Positions 61,595 to 64,000 of a stretch of DNA of 64,000 nt are shown piece after piece. Source of the DNA: JACCZX01 sp963824935 (GTDB lineage: Bacteria; Pseudomonadota; Gammaproteobacteria; Burkholderiales; Burkholderiaceae_F); contig CAWGRF010000030.1 of the NCBI GenBank assembly GCA_963824935.1, positions 124,001 through 188,000 on the forward strand, given 5' to 3'. The translations under genes and the position numbers were made by a program. The number at the start of each line of letters is the position of its first letter. Position 1 is the stretch's first letter. Under the pieces are notes generated by a model, which did no database searches, was not told the origin of the DNA, and saw only the letters and a program-made list of their open reading frames with translations.

Positions 61595-62227
61595 ATGGCG
61601 GGAGTGACGAGCGGTTTGTATCAGACGGTCGAGCGCACGGTCGGTGGATTCGGCTATGAGTTGGTGGATGTTGAACGGCTGGGCGGTGGGCTGCTGCGCG
61701 TGACACTGGATGCGGCCGGAGGCGTTGGGTTGGACGACTGCGAACGCGTTAGCCGACAGCTGTCGCATCTGTTTGCAGTTGAGAATGTGGATTATCAGCG
61801 GCTCGAAGTATCGTCGCCGGGTCTGGACAGGCCGCTGAAGCGAGCGGGTGATTTTGCTCGCTTTGTCGGTCAAGAGATCGACGTGCAGTTGTTCGCGCCG
61901 TTGCCTGCCGCCGGCGGCCGCAAGCGACTGCGCGGTCGGTTGCTGCAATTGATCGGCGGCGCGGGTTGCGAGCGGATGCAGTTGCAGTGGGCGCCGGAAG
62001 GCGAAGTAAAAAAGGGCGCAGCAAAGTCTGGCCTACGGAGCGCGAAGTCGCGCCCGCGTGCGGAAGCGGCGTCTGCAGTGGTAGTCGAAATCGCGTTGGC
62101 CGACGTTGCCAAGGCACGGCTGGTGCCGGAATTGAATTTTCGACCGGCAAGAGCCGGCCAAGTAGGACCCGCGGCGATAGACGCGGGAAGTTGGGGTAGT
62201 TTGGGAGCGAGTTCAGATGAGTCGTGA
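61595..62227 (+). CDS. rimP: Ribosome maturation factor RimP
   Basis: 210 residues. It helps assemble the 30S subunit. FGYELVDVERLGGGLLRVTL and VSSPGLDRPLKRAGDFARFV are the family signatures. A basic low-complexity insert (about residues 130-160) lengthens the C-terminal domain relative to the 150-residue E. coli protein. The gene overlaps nusA by 11 bp. Confidence 0.93.
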   Translation: MAGVTSGLYQTVERTVGGFGYELVDVERLGGGLLRVTLDAAGGVGLDDCERVSRQLSHLFAVENVDYQRLEVSSPGLDRPLKRAGDFARFVGQEIDVQLFAPLPAAGGRKRLRGRLLQLIGGAGCERMQLQWAPEGEVKKGAAKSGLRSAKSRPRAEAASAVVVEIALADVAKARLVPELNFRPARAGQVGPAAIDAGSWGSLGASSDES

Positions 62228-63707
62228 GATTTTGTTGTTGGTCGATGCGCTGGCGCGCGAAAAGAACGTGCCAAAAGACGTCGTGTTCGGCGCGTTGGAA
62301 CTCGCGCTCGCAACCGCGACCAAGAAACTGTTTGCCGAGGAAGACGTTGATATCCGTGTCGCGGTCGATCGCGAAACCGGCGAGTACGACGCCTTTCGCC
62401 GCTGGCTGGTGGTGCCCGATGAAGCAGGGCTACAAGAGCCCGGACATCAGATCATCCTGTCCGACGCGCGCGAGCAGATTTCCGATATCGAGCTCGAGGA
62501 GCATATCGAGGAGCAATTGCCGCGGCAGGATCTGGGACGGCGCTTTGCGCAAGACACCAAGCAAGTCATTTTGCAGAAGATTCGGGACGCCGAACGCGAG
62601 CAGACTTTGAACGACTTTCTGGCGCGCGGCGATCTGATTGTCAGCGGCGCCATTAAGCGCATGGACAAGGGCGACGCGATCATTGAAGTCGGCAAGGTTG
62701 AAGCGCGGCTGCCGAGAGCCGACATGATCCCGAAGGAAAACCTGCGCATCGGCGATCGAATTCGGGCGTACGTGCAAAAAATCGACCGGGCCGCGCGCGG
62801 ACCTCAGGTCATTCTGTCGCGTACCTCGCCCGAGTTTCTGATGAAGTTGTTCGAATTCGAAGTGCCCGAAATCGAGCAGGGTCTGCTGGTGATCAAATCG
62901 GCTGCGCGCGATCCAGGCGTGCGCGCGAAGATCGCGGTGTGGACCAATGATCGCCGCATCGATCCGATCGGCACGTGTGTTGGCATGCGTGGCTCGAGGG
63001 TGCAGGCGGTGACCAACGAACTTGCCGGCGAGAGAGTCGACATCGTGTTGTGGTCGGACGATCCGGCTCAATTCGTGATCGGTGCGCTGGCGCCTGCCAA
63101 TGTGTCGTCGATCCTGGTCGACGAAGATAAGCACGCGATGGACGTCGTGGTCGACGAAGACAATCTCGCGATCGCGATCGGCCGCAGCGGCCAGAACGTG
63201 CGGCTGGCATCCGAGCTGACCGGCTGGCAGATCAACATCATGACCGCCGAAGAATCGTCGACCAAGCAAGAGGGCGAGCAGTCGTCGATTCGCACCACGT
63301 TCGTCGAGAAGCTCGACGTCGACGAAGAAATCGCCAACATTCTGATCAATGAGGGTTTCGGTAGCCTCGAAGAGATCGCCTACGTGCCGGTCAACGAGCT
63401 GCTCGAGATCGACGCGTTCGATGAAGAAACGGTCGAGGAGCTCCGCACGCGGGCACGCAACGCATTGTTGACCGAAGCGATCAAGCGCGAGGAAAACGTC
63501 GAGCAGGCCGAAAAAGATCTGTTAGAACTCGACGGGATGGACGCCGCGCTATCGGCAAAGCTCGCGGAGAACTCGATTCGCACGCGCGACGATCTCGCCG
63601 AGCTGGCGGTCGACGAGCTGACCGAGATGACCGGCATCGACGATGAGCGCGCGAAGACGCTGATCATGGCGGCGCGTGCGCACTGGTTTGTGGATGCCGA
63701 GCAGTAG
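62217..63707 (+). CDS. nusA: Transcription termination/antitermination factor NusA
   Basis: 496 residues. The N-terminal RNA-polymerase-binding domain covers residues 1-125, S1 about 130-200 (GDLIVSGAIKRMDKGDAIIE), and KH1 with GTCVGMRGSRVQAVTNEL. KH2 has IAIGRSGQNVRLASELTGWQ, and two C-terminal acidic repeats follow (LDVDEEIANILINEGFGSLE and LDGMDAALSAKLAENSIRTR). It controls pausing, termination and antitermination. Confidence 0.97.
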   Translation: MSREILLLVDALAREKNVPKDVVFGALELALATATKKLFAEEDVDIRVAVDRETGEYDAFRRWLVVPDEAGLQEPGHQIILSDAREQISDIELEEHIEEQLPRQDLGRRFAQDTKQVILQKIRDAEREQTLNDFLARGDLIVSGAIKRMDKGDAIIEVGKVEARLPRADMIPKENLRIGDRIRAYVQKIDRAARGPQVILSRTSPEFLMKLFEFEVPEIEQGLLVIKSAARDPGVRAKIAVWTNDRRIDPIGTCVGMRGSRVQAVTNELAGERVDIVLWSDDPAQFVIGALAPANVSSILVDEDKHAMDVVVDEDNLAIAIGRSGQNVRLASELTGWQINIMTAEESSTKQEGEQSSIRTTFVEKLDVDEEIANILINEGFGSLEEIAYVPVNELLEIDAFDEETVEELRTRARNALLTEAIKREENVEQAEKDLLELDGMDAALSAKLAENSIRTRDDLAELAVDELTEMTGIDDERAKTLIMAARAHWFVDAEQ

Positions 63708-63724
63708 CGTGAAGAGGAACGGTT

Positions 63725-64000
63725 ATGGCTAGTACAACAGTGTCCCAATTTGCGACGGAGCTGCGCGTTCCGGCGCAATTGCTGCTCGAGCAGCTGAGCG
63801 CGGCCGGGGTCCTGAAAAAGGCCGAGTCGGACGCCTTGAGCGAGGACGATAAGTCGCGCCTTCTCGAGTCGTTGCGCAAAGCGCACGGCGGTGGCGGCGA
63901 GAAGAAAAAGATAACGCTGACCCGCAAGCAGACCACCGAGATCAAGCAGGCCGACGCATCGGGCAAAGCGCGCATGATCCAGGTCGAAGTCCGCAAGAAG
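63725..64000 (+). CDS. infB: Translation initiation factor IF-2, N-terminal part
   Basis: The first 92 residues are visible; the gene continues past the window. ASTTVSQFATELRVPAQLLL followed by EQLSAAGV is the IF2 N-terminal domain, and KKKITLTRKQTTEIKQADAS is the start of the basic linker. The rimP-nusA-infB order supports the call. It places initiator tRNA on the ribosome. Confidence 0.95.
   Translation, partial: MASTTVSQFATELRVPAQLLLEQLSAAGVLKKAESDALSEDDKSRLLESLRKAHGGGGEKKKITLTRKQTTEIKQADASGKARMIQVEVRKK

Noticed and set aside
1..64000. Mobile elements, CRISPR arrays, defence systems, toxin-antitoxin pairs
   Set aside because: I found no transposase, integrase, repeat-spacer array, restriction gene or toxin-antitoxin pair. 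The window is ordinary core chromosome.

Overview
The window looks like core chromosome of a high-GC betaproteobacterium, probably Burkholderiales or a close relative. The evidence is the gene content and arrangement. There is a glnA-(DUF4124)-ntrB-ntrC cluster, a pyruvate dehydrogenase cluster whose E3 carries its own lipoyl domain, a betaproteobacterial proteasome homologue (BPH), a phasin, an orphan Bug/TctC receptor, rimP-nusA-infB, and lutAB with an IclR regulator. I see no prophage, transposase, CRISPR array, rRNA or tRNA gene.

Layout. 1-1.5 kb: end of a Ser/Thr kinase and its PP2C phosphatase. 1.6-4.2 kb: rph-rdgB-hemW. 4.2-9.1 kb: nitrogen control, with glnA behind a sigma-54 promoter and an NtrC site, a DUF4124 gene, then ntrB and ntrC. 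9.2-14.5 kb: RND efflux pair and two small membrane proteins, followed by a nested palindrome repeat between convergent genes. 14.7-22 kb (minus strand): two DUF4124-glutaredoxin paralogues, M3 oligopeptidase, folD, and a two-component pair. 22-28.7 kb: aceE-aceF-BPH-lpdA. 28.7-31.4 kb: a short G8-domain protein, rpiA, and a DUF2459 protein. 31.4-37 kb: argA-yggX diverging from hrpA. 37-39.4 kb: lipoprotein, CinA-like protein, phasin, and a candidate small RNA. 39.6-45.3 kb: transporter, thioesterase, nitroreductase, tartrate/malate dehydrogenase, cyclopropane-fatty-acid synthase, Bug receptor. 45.4-49.6 kb: PBP7-type peptidase, IclR regulator, lutAB. 49.5-53.5 kb (minus strand): thpR, pyrD, the N-degron transferases bpt and aat, a Nudix hydrolase, and GlsB. 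53.6-56.9 kb: membrane protein, glycosyltransferase, glutathione-dependent formaldehyde oxidation (frmA-frmB). 56.9-58.3 kb: lexA with a clear SOS box and a udgX-type uracil-DNA glycosylase directly behind it. 58.5-64 kb: hypothetical, scpB-rluB, then rimP-nusA-infB behind a promoter and a structured leader.

Sequence quality matters for reading this annotation. Nine single-base frame changes (most of them +1) interrupt eight genes that are otherwise fully conserved: the DUF4124 gene, ntrC, aceE (twice), aceF, lpdA, argA, an EamA transporter and frmB. Several of these genes are usually essential or central, so I read most of the changes as assembly or read errors and not as gene decay, and I give each gene as one locus.

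Most interesting items: a BPH gene inside the pyruvate dehydrogenase cluster; udgX apparently co-transcribed with lexA; a possible C/U-rich small RNA with several CUCCUU motifs downstream of the phasin gene; a nested REP-like hairpin; a G8-domain protein that stops early in its beta-helix; and a possible attenuator in the rimP-nusA leader. I do not see a clear previously undescribed multi-gene system.
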